In this document: positions 36,975 to 45,833 of the stretch, one piece after another
Numbering within the stretch: position 1 is the stretch's first letter
Layout of the letters: every line of letters starts with the position of its first letter
DNA from: Natronohydrobacter thiooxidans
GTDB lineage: Bacteria > Pseudomonadota > Alphaproteobacteria > Rhodobacterales > Rhodobacteraceae
Direction: 5' to 3'
Assembly (NCBI RefSeq): GCF_001884735.1
Contig: NZ_MJAP01000003.1
Span: 186,001-250,000 of the forward strand
DNA: 64,000 nucleotides
Program-made: the position numbers and the translations under genes
Notes under the pieces: model-generated
Databases searched by the model: none
What the model was told of the DNA's origin: nothing
Seen by the model: the letters and a program-made list of their open reading frames with translations, nothing else

Positions 36975-39263
36975 TCAGAGCGGTCGGTCGACCCTGACTG
37001 TGACCAGCGCGCGGCCCCGCACGGCCTGCGGCCAGCGCAACCGGACCTGGTTGTTGTTGACGCCTTGCTGCACCTCGGTAAACGGCATGTCATAACGCGT
37101 CGCGTTGCTGCTGTCGCGCGCCGGGCCTTCCATCACAACCGATGTCACGGTCCGGGCAAAGCCGCCAAAGGGCAGTTTGTCGCCCGTACCCACAGTCCAG
37201 TTGGTCGCCTCGGAATTCTGATCATGCACGATGACGGCCGGACTTTCCGCAGGGAAATCAATCCCGTTATAGGCATTGTTGTCGAAAATGACGTTCCGGA
37301 ACCGGTTGAATGCCAGTGTGGCAAAGGTCGTATCGATCCTTTCGGCCCGGTCGATACGCGTCCCGACAGTGCGGAATACATTGCCGCTGACATGCAGCCC
37401 CTGCAGGAAATGCCCCGGCCCGAACGGTCTGACCACGATGAAATTGAACGAACTCGCCACATTGATAGCAAAGAAGATATTGCCCTCGACACTCAGCCCG
37501 CCAAAGGAAAATCCGGAACTATGCTCGGGCTGGGGGTCATACTCATTGGTCAGTTCCAGGAAACAGTTATCCACATAATTGCCGGTGACGCTGGTCGAGC
37601 AATTCTTGTTGGTCAGGATCAGACCAGCCTGCCGTATCCCCAGATTCTGGGTGTCGCCCTGAAAGAAATGATTGCCCGAGATCAGGTGGCCGGACCCGGC
37701 AAGAATGCCGAAATGCGCCCAGAGCACGGCGCGGTTGTTGCGAATCTTGGTGTCATTCGCGTTGACATTGAAGGCAATCACCGTGCGGTCCTGCGCATTG
37801 AAGGGTTGCTGCGAGCTTTCGAACTGGCAAGATTCGATCCACATGCCCTGACATCCCCCGCCGATAGAGGTGATGGCACGATCCCGCGGCCGCTCGAACT
37901 GGCAGCCCAGAAAGCGGAAGATGCGCCCGCCTTCGGGCAGCATGACCGCCGAACACCGCCCGCGACCGCGCAGCTCGACATTGCGCATCTCGAAATTGCG
38001 CAGGCTGGAAAAGCCCGAGAAATCCAGCATGTACTGAAAGCGCTCGAAGGTGTAGCTCTGCGTCCCCGACCCGCCATGCAATGGCTGGCTGAGCGTCACC
38101 CGATTGTTCGAGATGCTGCGGCTGCGCACATAGACCTCGCGCCCGACCCCGACCCCGGACACACGCGCGCCCACCGGCACGCCAGCCACATTGCTGATCC
38201 CGTCCAGCCGGTGCGCGTTTGAAACATTGTAGGTGGCAGTGCGTGTGACCGTGACCGTATTCCAGGCTGTGCTCTCTGCGGCATCCAGCAGGCCATTGGC
38301 CAGAACGCGGCGCGAGGAGATATCGTCAAACCCCACCAAAGCGCGCATGTCGATTGGCGCATTCAGGACGATGCGACGCCCTTTCAGATCGAAGATGATA
38401 TGCTGCGAGGAATGAAACAGCGCCTGCAACCCCTTGCGAAACCCGGTCTCGCCATTGCCGAAGGCCGCCTCATAGGCCGGAAAATCGAAATCCTGCTGCA
38501 GGATGAGCACCGCGCTTTCGGGCATGCTCAGCGTGCCCCGAAAGGTCACGGGGTTGGGGATCGTCAGGTCAGAGCCGATGTGAAAGACCCCCTCCGGCAC
38601 CAGCAGACGCCGCATACCCGCCGCCGCAATCGCCGCCACAAAGGCGGGTCGGTCATCGGCACTGCCATTCCCGACAGCCCCAAAATCGCGCACATCGACC
38701 ACGCCCAGGAGTTCGCCCGCGTAGTAGCTTGTCACATCCTCGATCAGGATATCATCGACACGCACCACGCCGCCGGTGGGACCGGTCAGATCAATACCGA
38801 AATGGGCAATTTCGACAGTTGTCGGCCAGACCATATCGACACCCGGCCGCACGCCGGTGCCGACAATGGCCGACACCTCGACAATCGTGCCGTAGCTGGT
38901 CAGGCTGGTCACCGGGCCCGTGGTAGTGAGACCACCCACCTGCACCCCTGCCGCTGTCCCCGCCCAGGCCGCAATCGCCACATTGGGCAGGACACCACCC
39001 ATTGCCTTGATCCGCGCGCGGATACGCAGATAGCAGCCCGGCATGATCGGAGCCGCGCCCATCCAGCGCAACCGGGTGGTGGCCGAGATCTTCTGGATTT
39101 CCAGACACCCGCCATAATCAGGATCGGTCGGGACGAAGGCCGCGAAGCCAGCGCTGTCATAGGTCGGCGTGCCGGGGCGGCCCGTTGATTGCGACCAGAC
39201 ATCCAGCCCGGCAGAGAAAGGCGGCGGCATGATCGCCAGCCCGTGCGTAACGGCCATGTTCAT
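36975..39263 (-). CDS. Right-handed parallel beta-helix protein (pectate lyase/GH28-like)
   Basis: About 762 residues. The first 185 residues form a beta-rich domain (GLAIMPPPFSAGLDVWS onwards), followed by the hinge DVRDFGAVGNGSADDRPAF (193-200 core) that opens many pectate-lyase-superfamily and tailspike-like beta-helices, then a long solenoid rich in Asn and short strands. No signal peptide or transmembrane segment is visible. The start at 39263 has GAGGG at seven bases. I recall near-identical N-termini in other Rhodobacteraceae, where the role is unknown. A polysaccharide lyase or hydrolase, or a surface adhesin exported by a type I system, is possible. Confidence 0.75.
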   Translation of the reverse strand: MNMAVTHGLAIMPPPFSAGLDVWSQSTGRPGTPTYDSAGFAAFVPTDPDYGGCLEIQKISATTRLRWMGAAPIMPGCYLRIRARIKAMGGVLPNVAIAAWAGTAAGVQVGGLTTTGPVTSLTSYGTIVEVSAIVGTGVRPGVDMVWPTTVEIAHFGIDLTGPTGGVVRVDDILIEDVTSYYAGELLGVVDVRDFGAVGNGSADDRPAFVAAIAAAGMRRLLVPEGVFHIGSDLTIPNPVTFRGTLSMPESAVLILQQDFDFPAYEAAFGNGETGFRKGLQALFHSSQHIIFDLKGRRIVLNAPIDMRALVGFDDISSRRVLANGLLDAAESTAWNTVTVTRTATYNVSNAHRLDGISNVAGVPVGARVSGVGVGREVYVRSRSISNNRVTLSQPLHGGSGTQSYTFERFQYMLDFSGFSSLRNFEMRNVELRGRGRCSAVMLPEGGRIFRFLGCQFERPRDRAITSIGGGCQGMWIESCQFESSQQPFNAQDRTVIAFNVNANDTKIRNNRAVLWAHFGILAGSGHLISGNHFFQGDTQNLGIRQAGLILTNKNCSTSVTGNYVDNCFLELTNEYDPQPEHSSGFSFGGLSVEGNIFFAINVASSFNFIVVRPFGPGHFLQGLHVSGNVFRTVGTRIDRAERIDTTFATLAFNRFRNVIFDNNAYNGIDFPAESPAVIVHDQNSEATNWTVGTGDKLPFGGFARTVTSVVMEGPARDSSNATRYDMPFTEVQQGVNNNQVRLRWPQAVRGRALVTVRVDRPL

Positions 39264-39391
39264 GGAAAAACCCTCTTGTCCTTCGATCTGAGCCCAGGGA
39301 TCGGCCAGACAGCGCCATGCGCCCGGCCTTCCGGATCGGACAAGATGTACCAATGAGCGGTTAAACCCGGCTGAGGTCAGCGCGCGCTCCC

Positions 39392-39808
39392 CTATGCACC
39401 GACCTCGGGCGCCTGCAGGATCTGCACACCATTGATGCGCCAGCCCTCAGGGGTTTCCACCATGGCATAGGCGAGAATATGCAGACGACCGCCCGCATCG
39501 CGCATCATCACCCGCTGGATGACCTCAGATCCGCGGGCGGTCTGGTCCAGCATCACCACCTCGGCGGGCCGGTGCACCATCGGATAGCCCTCGCGCACCA
39601 TCCGGCCAAAGCGCTCGGGCGTGCCGAAGATGTGCTTTATGCCGGGGCTGGCATAGCTGAAAGCTGTCTCGAAATCATCTACCCGCAAAGCCGCGATCTG
39701 ATCCGCGATGACCTGCGCGATCGGGTTGCCCTGCGCAAGACCATCCTGCGCAAGTCCGGGCAGGCCCAGACTGAAAGCGGCGATGAAAGACAGGATTGCA
39801 CGTCGCAT
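39392..39808 (-). CDS. Secreted DUF4864-type protein
   Basis: 138 residues with a signal peptide (cleavage near GLAQ, residue about 20) and a small NTF2-like domain: IADQIAALRVDDFETAFSYAS, YPMVHRPAEV and AYAMVETPEGWRINGV. This matches DUF4864, a family without known function. GAGGGAGGACC gives a strong ribosome site for the start at 39808, and the 18-codon extension is rejected. It is divergent from the CHAD gene with 94 bp between them. Confidence 0.75.
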   Translation of the reverse strand: MRRAILSFIAAFSLGLPGLAQDGLAQGNPIAQVIADQIAALRVDDFETAFSYASPGIKHIFGTPERFGRMVREGYPMVHRPAEVVMLDQTARGSEVIQRVMMRDAGGRLHILAYAMVETPEGWRINGVQILQAPEVGA

Positions 39809-39902
39809 GATCGGTCCTCCCTCAACCTCTACGCAGAGAGCCGCAAACCGGATCAGATGCAACCGGCTTGTCTGCCCGCCTTGCCTCTCCTATCCTCAAA
39901 CC

Positions 39903-40802
39903 ATGACAGATCTTGCCGCGCGCCGCACCGACAGGTCGACCAAAGCCGCGCTGGAACGCGTCCTGCAGACATGCCTGCAGGACGCGCTGACCGAGATTTC
40001 CGAACAGGGTACTGATGCCTCGCTGCATGACCTGCGCAAGCGCAGCAAGGAGCTGCGCGGGCTGTTGCAGCTGTTGCGACCGGGCTTACCCGCGTTCAGA
40101 CCATTGAACGCGGCCCTGCGCGACGCGGCACAGCAGCTTGCGCCCGCGCGCGACGCCGAGGCGATGCTGGCAGGTTTCGACGCCATCACCGCAGTGCTGC
40201 GCGAGCCCGCCCGTTTCGATGGCCTGCGTAGGCGGCTGATAGAAACGCAGCAACAACGGCGCATGGAGATCGAGGGCGCGGCCCTGAAGCAGTTGGCCGA
40301 AGTCCTTACGACCCTGCAACGCGAACTTGCCCAGATTTCCCTCTCCGACAAGGCCAATCTTGTCGTCTGGAATGGTCTGCACCGGACATGGGGGCAGGCA
40401 CGCAACGCATGGCAAAAAGCCAGAGCCAGCTTCGGCCACGAATATACCGCAGCGCCGTTCCATGATTGGCGCAAGGCACTCAAGCGCCACTGGTATCAGG
40501 CCCGGTTTCTCGCGCAGATCAGACCCAAATCCATGGCCCGCCATATCGCGCGGATCGACGCGCTGACCGAGACACTGGGCGATCACAATGATCTTGATGT
40601 GCTGATCGCTTTTCTCGATGCGCAGCCCGACCTGTCCCCCGATGACGCCTATGCCCGCGAGTTGTTCCGCCGCCATGCCACCGCGCGGCGCTACAAGCTG
40701 GCGCGCGCGGCCCTTGATCAGGCCCGCCCGATCATGGGCAGGCCCGCCGATGCACTGGCAGGCGAATGGCGCGGCTGGTGGCAGCGCTGGCGCAAGGGCT
40801 AG
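39903..40802 (+). CDS. CHAD domain protein
   Basis: About 299 residues, almost all a CHAD (conserved histidine alpha-helical) domain: two four-helix bundles with [15 protein letters not shown] and [18 protein letters not shown], whose His, Arg and Lys line a basic pore. CHAD domains bind inorganic polyphosphate and often localise to its granules; a polyphosphate kinase gene lies 5 kb away. There is no CYTH partner domain in this protein. The start at 39903 is used because the longer frame runs through the divergent neighbour. Its stop overlaps the lysS stop tail-to-tail by 4 bp. Confidence 0.85.
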   Translation: MTDLAARRTDRSTKAALERVLQTCLQDALTEISEQGTDASLHDLRKRSKELRGLLQLLRPGLPAFRPLNAALRDAAQQLAPARDAEAMLAGFDAITAVLREPARFDGLRRRLIETQQQRRMEIEGAALKQLAEVLTTLQRELAQISLSDKANLVVWNGLHRTWGQARNAWQKARASFGHEYTAAPFHDWRKALKRHWYQARFLAQIRPKSMARHIARIDALTETLGDHNDLDVLIAFLDAQPDLSPDDAYARELFRRHATARRYKLARAALDQARPIMGRPADALAGEWRGWWQRWRKG

Positions 40803-42415
40803 CGCAACTCGCCCGCCAGACCTTTCTCGATCAGCGCGACGGTTTCAGCCACGCCATAAAGCGCGATGAAACTGCCCCAGCGCGGCCCCTGTTCGGCCCC
40901 CAGCAGCACCTCATAGAGCACCTTGAACCAGTCGCGCAGCGAAGAGAAGCCATGCGCCTTGCCGGTATCGCGCACCACCGACATGAAGACTTCCTCACTC
41001 AACGCGCTGAACTCAGCCGCATATTCCGCAGGCACCTGCCCATCCGCGGCAATCCCGCGCAGCTTCGCGGCCAAGTCTTCCAGCGCGGCCCGCTCGGCCT
41101 CGCTCGGCGCACGATAGGACAGGTTGGGCGCCACGAAATCCTTGAAATAGCGCACCGCAAATCCTGCGGCCTGATCCAGATCCGGATGCGTCTCGGGGGC
41201 CGCTTCCGGCGCATAGGCGCGGATGAACCCCCAGAGCGTCGCCTTGTCATCGGCCCGCGCGACTGACACCAGATTCAGCAGAAGCGAGAAGCTGACCACC
41301 ATCCCGCTCGCGGGCACATCGCCGCCATGGATATGCCAGACCGGATTGGCCGCCTGTTGCTCTGGTGTCTGGTCAGGATAGGCCCGCAATTGCTGGTGAT
41401 ACTCATCCACCGCTTTCGGGATCACATCCCAGGACAGGCGCTTCGCGGTCTTGGGCTTCAGATACATGTAATAGGACAGCGATTCCGTCGAGGCATAGGT
41501 CAGCCATTCGTCAATCGTCAGCCCGTTGCCCTTGGATTTCGAAATCTTCTCGCCATTCTCGTCCAGAAACAATTCATAGACGAAATGCTCGGGCTTCTTG
41601 CCGCCAAGGATCTCGCAAATCCGGTCATAGATCGGCGTGTTGGTCGAGTGATCCTTGCCATACATCTCGAAATCCACATCGAGCGCGGCCCAGCGCGCGC
41701 CGAAATCGGGCTTCCATTGCAGCTTCACATTGCCGCCGGTCACAGGCAGCGTCCATTCGCGGCCGTCCTCGTCGTCGAAGGTGATCTCGCCCTTCTCTCC
41801 ATCCACATGCTTCATCGGCACATAGAGCACGCGACCGGTTTCCGGGTGGATCGGCAGGAAGATCGAATAGGTCTGCTGCCGCTCTTCACGCAAGGATGCC
41901 AGCATCACCTTCATCAGCGCGTCATAGCGTTCCGCCGCGCGCAACAGGATCTCGTCAAACTGGCCCGATTTGTAGAACTCGGTCGCCGAGATGAACTCAT
42001 ACTGAAACCCGAACGTATCCAGAAACCGCCGCAGCATCGCGTTGTTATGATGCCCAAAGCTCTCATATTTGCCGAACGGATCAGGCACCGAGGTCAGCGG
42101 CTTTTGCAAATGCTCGCGCAGCGCCACAGGGTCCGGCACATTGTCGGGCACCTTGCGCATCCCATCCACATCATCCGAGAAACAGATCAGCCGGGTGGGA
42201 ATATCACACAATTCCTCGAACGCGCGCCGGATCATCGTCGTGCGCGCCACCTCGCCGAATGTGCCGATATGCGGCAGACCAGAGGGGCCATAGCCGGTCT
42301 CGAACAGAACATAGCCCTTCTCCGGCACCTTGCCCTTGTAGCGCGCCACCAGCTTGCGGGCTTCCTCAAAAGGCCAGGCTTTCGAGCTTTGGGCGGCGTC
42401 ACGCAGTCGGGACAT
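40799..42415 (-). CDS. lysS: Class I lysyl-tRNA synthetase (LysK type)
   Basis: 538 residues. Unlike the common class II enzyme this is the class I form known from archaea, spirochaetes and some alphaproteobacteria. The HIGH motif is PHIGTFGE (residues 49-52) and the KMSKS motif is KISKSKGNG, with the Rossmann fold around them and an alpha-helix-cage C-terminal region. It charges tRNA-Lys and should be the essential enzyme unless a class II gene lies elsewhere. Divergent from the TerB-like gene. Confidence 0.95.
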   Translation of the reverse strand: MSRLRDAAQSSKAWPFEEARKLVARYKGKVPEKGYVLFETGYGPSGLPHIGTFGEVARTTMIRRAFEELCDIPTRLICFSDDVDGMRKVPDNVPDPVALREHLQKPLTSVPDPFGKYESFGHHNNAMLRRFLDTFGFQYEFISATEFYKSGQFDEILLRAAERYDALMKVMLASLREERQQTYSIFLPIHPETGRVLYVPMKHVDGEKGEITFDDEDGREWTLPVTGGNVKLQWKPDFGARWAALDVDFEMYGKDHSTNTPIYDRICEILGGKKPEHFVYELFLDENGEKISKSKGNGLTIDEWLTYASTESLSYYMYLKPKTAKRLSWDVIPKAVDEYHQQLRAYPDQTPEQQAANPVWHIHGGDVPASGMVVSFSLLLNLVSVARADDKATLWGFIRAYAPEAAPETHPDLDQAAGFAVRYFKDFVAPNLSYRAPSEAERAALEDLAAKLRGIAADGQVPAEYAAEFSALSEEVFMSVVRDTGKAHGFSSLRDWFKVLYEVLLGAEQGPRWGSFIALYGVAETVALIEKGLAGELR

Positions 42416-42523
42416 GGGTTTGGGTCACTTCTCTGTGGAGGGTTGATATAAGGCTCGCTTCCTATTGCCCCCGCCCTGTGCCGTCAATAATCTCGCGCGC
42501 AAACACATCCGAAGGATATACAG

Positions 42524-42946
42524 ATGGCCCCTCTGCCACACCCTCTCTCTCCGCAGGACAGCCTTGTTGCCGTGATGATCGCTGTATCGGCCGCCGATAT
42601 GCAGATCCGCACCGCCGAATTGGTCGCAATTCAGGCGCTGGTCAATCATCTGCCCATTTTCGGCGAGTACGACGCCGACCGGATCAGAACCATCGCGCAG
42701 ACAGTTTTCGATCTGCTTGAAGAAGAAGACGGTCTTGACGCCCTGTTCGGCCTGATCCGCGAAAGCCTGCCCGAGAAGCTGACCGAAACCGCCTATGCGC
42801 TTGCCTGTGATGTGGCTGCGGCAGACGGCAAACTCGCACAAAGCGAATTGCGCCTGCTCGAAGAAATCCGCCATGAACTGCAAATCGACCGTTTGCACGC
42901 GGCAGCCATTGAACGCGGGGCGCGAGCACGGCATATGCAGTTGTAA
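42524..42946 (+). CDS. TerB-like protein
   Basis: 140 residues, all-helical. It has the two half-repeats of the TerB/DjlA-like fold: SLVAVMIAVSAADMQIRTAELVAI and AYALACDVAAADGKLAQSELRLLEEI, the second with the acidic D-G-x-L metal-site-like loop. These modules are common in roseobacters without a tellurite operon, so a direct role in tellurite resistance should not be assumed. AAGGA precedes the ATG. It lies 41 bp before the permease gene. Confidence 0.8.
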   Translation: MAPLPHPLSPQDSLVAVMIAVSAADMQIRTAELVAIQALVNHLPIFGEYDADRIRTIAQTVFDLLEEEDGLDALFGLIRESLPEKLTETAYALACDVAAADGKLAQSELRLLEEIRHELQIDRLHAAAIERGARARHMQL

Positions 42947-42987
42947 CCGCGCACGCTTCTGAATGAATCCTGAACAAAGGCAAGCAG

Positions 42988-44073
42988 ATGGTCCTGTCCC
43001 CGGAGGTGCAATTGCGATATTGGGCGATAGCGGCCCTTGTCCTCGCACTCATCCTCTGGGCGCTGGGCCCGGCACTGCTGCCCTTTGTCACCGGCGCGGC
43101 CATCGCCTATTTCCTCAACCCGCTGGTCCTGCGGCTGACCGCGCTGGGCCTGCCACGCCCGCTTGCCGTGACAGCACTCATGGCCTCTGTTCTGGGATTG
43201 ATCGTGCTGGCCTTCCTGCTGATCGTGCCGGCTGTTATCTCTCAGGCGGTGCAGTTCACTGAAACCGTCCCGGAACTGCTGCGCGACCTGCAGGAAACCC
43301 TGAGCCGCCGTTTTCCGGAAATCGCCGCCTTCGACAATACGCTTGAGACGTCTCTGGCCGCCCTGGGCGAGACGATCCGCGACCGCGGAGCGGTGCTTGC
43401 CGAAGGCGTCTGGCGCTCGGTCTCGGGTCTGGTCAGCGTGATCGTGTTTCTGATCATCACCCCGGTTGTGGCATTCTATCTGATGCTCGACTGGCCACGC
43501 GTCGTTGCCGGCGCGGATGACCTGCTGCCACGCCAGCACGCCCCGACCATCCGCGGCCTGGCCGCAGATATCGACCGCGCGATTGCCGGTTTCGTGCGCG
43601 GGCAGGTCACGGTCTGCCTGATCCTTGCGGCCTATTATGCCACAGCGCTGGGGCTGGTCGGATTGCAATTCGGACTGGCCATCGGGGTTGTCGCAGGTCT
43701 GATCTCCTTCATCCCCTATATCGGTGCGATCGTGGGCGGGGCGCTCGCCATAGGTGTGGCGCTCTGGCAATTCTGGGGCATGCCCGCCAGCATCGGCGCA
43801 GTGGTGGTGATCTTTGCCATTGGCCAGATACTTGAAGGCAATATCCTCGTGCCGCGCATCGTCGGCAATTCCGTGCGCCTGCACCCAGTCTGGCTTCTCT
43901 TTGCAGTCTCGGCCTTTGGAATGCTGTTCGGCTTTACCGGCATGCTGGTCGCGGTTCCGGTCGCGGCCTCGGTGGGCGTGCTGGTGCGCTTCGGGCTGGA
44001 GCAATACCAAAGCAGCGCACTTTACGGCCCGCCCCCCCCGGCAGCAGAGCCACAGGACGACCCGAAACCATGA
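42988..44073 (+). CDS. AI-2E family transporter (PerM-like)
   Basis: 361 residues with about eight transmembrane helices. It has the family pattern of an early helix pair (FVTGAAIAYFLNPLVLRL), a periplasmic or cytoplasmic loop rich in Leu/Glu (120-150), FIPYIGAIVGG and GQILEGNILVPRIVGNSVRLHP. The family includes autoinducer-2 exporters and Na+/H+ exchangers; substrate unknown. Its stop overlaps the hdaA start by ATGA, a pairing (perM-hda) seen in many proteobacteria. Confidence 0.88.
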   Translation: MVLSPEVQLRYWAIAALVLALILWALGPALLPFVTGAAIAYFLNPLVLRLTALGLPRPLAVTALMASVLGLIVLAFLLIVPAVISQAVQFTETVPELLRDLQETLSRRFPEIAAFDNTLETSLAALGETIRDRGAVLAEGVWRSVSGLVSVIVFLIITPVVAFYLMLDWPRVVAGADDLLPRQHAPTIRGLAADIDRAIAGFVRGQVTVCLILAAYYATALGLVGLQFGLAIGVVAGLISFIPYIGAIVGGALAIGVALWQFWGMPASIGAVVVIFAIGQILEGNILVPRIVGNSVRLHPVWLLFAVSAFGMLFGFTGMLVAVPVAASVGVLVRFGLEQYQSSALYGPPPPAAEPQDDPKP

Positions 44074-44774
44074 CCCGCAACCCGCGCCAGATGCCCATTC
44101 CGATGGCCCTGCCCGCCGATCTTGCGCGTGAGAGTTTCATCGCGGCTCCGTGCAACGCTCAGGCACTGATCACCCTCGGCGCAGAGGGCTGGAGCGGGGC
44201 AGCATGGCCCGCAGGCAAGCTGGTGCTGACTGGCCCGCAGGGGTCTGGCAAGACCCATCTGCTGCATATCTGGGCCAAGGCCACAGGAGCGCGTTACCTG
44301 ACAGCCCCCGATCTCACAGACGCCGATCTCACGGATCTCGCCGAAACCGGGGCCGTCGCGCTCGATAATGCCGATGTGCTTGCCGCATCCCCGGCGCTGG
44401 AAACCGCCGCCTTCCATCTGCACAACATGCTCGCCGAACGCGGCGGGCGGCTGTTGCTGGCAGCGCGGGGGCCGGTACGCGACTGGGGCCTGCGCCTGCC
44501 CGATCTGCTCTCGCGCCTTCAGGCCGCGCAGCATGTCGCGCTCACCCCCCCCGATGACGCGCTGCTTGCGGGCGTTCTGGAAAAGCTCTTTGCCGATCGG
44601 CAAGTGAAGATTTCCGACCGGCTGATCCCGTTCCTTCTGCCGCGGATGGAGCGCTCTCTGGCCGCCGCGCAGGTGCTGGTGGCACGGCTCGACGCCGAGT
44701 CACTGGCGCGCAAATGCGCAATATCGCGACAACTTGCTGCCGATGTCATGCAAATGTCACGCGATTCTGACTAA
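44070..44774 (+). CDS. hdaA: DnaA-inactivating ATPase HdaA
   Basis: 234 residues, a short DnaA-like AAA+ protein without the DnaA DNA-binding domain. The N-terminal RQMPIPMAL fits the beta-clamp-binding motif of Hda proteins, followed by Walker A (GPQGSGKTHLLHIWA) and a VALDNADVL Walker B. With the sliding clamp it stimulates ATP hydrolysis by DnaA and so limits initiation. Translation is probably coupled to the upstream permease gene. Confidence 0.88.
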   Translation: MTRNPRQMPIPMALPADLARESFIAAPCNAQALITLGAEGWSGAAWPAGKLVLTGPQGSGKTHLLHIWAKATGARYLTAPDLTDADLTDLAETGAVALDNADVLAASPALETAAFHLHNMLAERGGRLLLAARGPVRDWGLRLPDLLSRLQAAQHVALTPPDDALLAGVLEKLFADRQVKISDRLIPFLLPRMERSLAAAQVLVARLDAESLARKCAISRQLAADVMQMSRDSD

Positions 44775-44860
44775 AGGCATCGTGGGCTTCACGCTTGTGT
44801 ATTGACCCCACGGCGCCTAGGCTTGAACTGTTAGTTTTCTTGTACCGGAGGGTCACGACC

Positions 44861-45799
44861 ATGCGTTTCCCCGCATGTCTCATCATCTTGCTGTCCTTGC
44901 TGTCCCTGCCTGCGGCAGCAACGGAAATGCGCAGCATTTCCGGACAGATCATGGTGCTGGAACGCATGGCGCTGCCCGAGACGACCACCATCATCGTCGA
45001 TATCAGTACTGCGGGGGATCGCGGGCTTGCCCAGAGCCGCGCAGCCGGCGAAGGCCGCCAAAGCCCGTTCGATTTCCGCATCGATGCCCCGATTGACGCG
45101 GATCTCGTGCTGCGCGTGGGCCTGCGGGCGGATGACGACATGTTCTGGCTCAGCGAGCCGCGCGCGATCACGGCAGGATCGGACGATCTGGAACTCGGCA
45201 GCATCCGCGCGCTCAGGGCACCGCAGATGGGGTTCGCGACACTGCTGATCTGCGGCAATACACTGGTCGAGATCGGCTTTCTGCCCGATTCCGTGCGTCT
45301 GCGGCTGAACGAACAGGTATTGTCGATGTCGGCGCAACCGGCCGCATCGGGCGCGCTCTATGTCGACCCCGCCAACCCGGCCAGTTCGATCCATACAAAG
45401 GGCGACTCGGCCCTGCTGAAGATCGACGGCGCGGAACTGTCGGAATGCCGCTTCGCCCTCCCCGAAGTCGATTTCACGCAAGGTCTGTGGAATATCAGCT
45501 CGATCAGGGACAAACCCACACTCTTTCCGTCCCGCACAGAGCTTGTTTTCTTCCCGGATGGACGCGTCAGCGCGACTGTGGGATGCAATCGCCTGATCGG
45601 TGGCTATCGGCGTCACGGTGGCATCCTGTCCTTCGGGCGCATCGCCAGCACCCGGATCGCCTGCCCGGACGGGCTGGACGAACAGGAGCGAACCTTTGCC
45701 GATACATTGAGTATGATCGACGGCTACCTGCTGGATTCCGAAGCCACGCGCCTGACCCTGACTGCGGGCGGCGTCCCCGTCATACAGGCGCGCAAGTAA
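44861..45799 (+). CDS. Envelope protein with YbaY-, MliC- and META-like domains
   Basis: 312 residues. A signal peptide (cleavage near PAAATE, about 21) leads to three small beta-domains. The first is a YbaY-like domain (about 26-115: SISGQIMVLERMALPETT). The second is an MliC lysozyme-inhibitor-like domain (about 125-200: LLICGNTLVEIGF and the AASGALYVD strand). The third is a META/HslJ domain (about 212-300: FPDGRVSATVGCNRLIGGY). GGAGGG precedes the start at 44861; the 22-codon extension is rejected. This combination suggests cell-envelope protection against lysozyme or stress. A related gene lies at 57347. Domain calls are by eye. Confidence 0.75.
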   Translation: MRFPACLIILLSLLSLPAAATEMRSISGQIMVLERMALPETTTIIVDISTAGDRGLAQSRAAGEGRQSPFDFRIDAPIDADLVLRVGLRADDDMFWLSEPRAITAGSDDLELGSIRALRAPQMGFATLLICGNTLVEIGFLPDSVRLRLNEQVLSMSAQPAASGALYVDPANPASSIHTKGDSALLKIDGAELSECRFALPEVDFTQGLWNISSIRDKPTLFPSRTELVFFPDGRVSATVGCNRLIGGYRRHGGILSFGRIASTRIACPDGLDEQERTFADTLSMIDGYLLDSEATRLTLTAGGVPVIQARK

Positions 45800-45833
45800 C
45801 CCTGTCCGAGCCGCCCCCCTCACCAACCCAGCC

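Noticed and set aside
36614..37093. A 159-codon minus-strand frame upstream of acs
   Set aside because: It runs across a strong terminator into the 3' end of the beta-helix gene in another frame, has no ribosome site and resembles nothing.
42524..42946. A tellurite-resistance determinant
   Set aside because: Only a single TerB-like module is present; no other ter genes are nearby, so the resistance label would be misleading.
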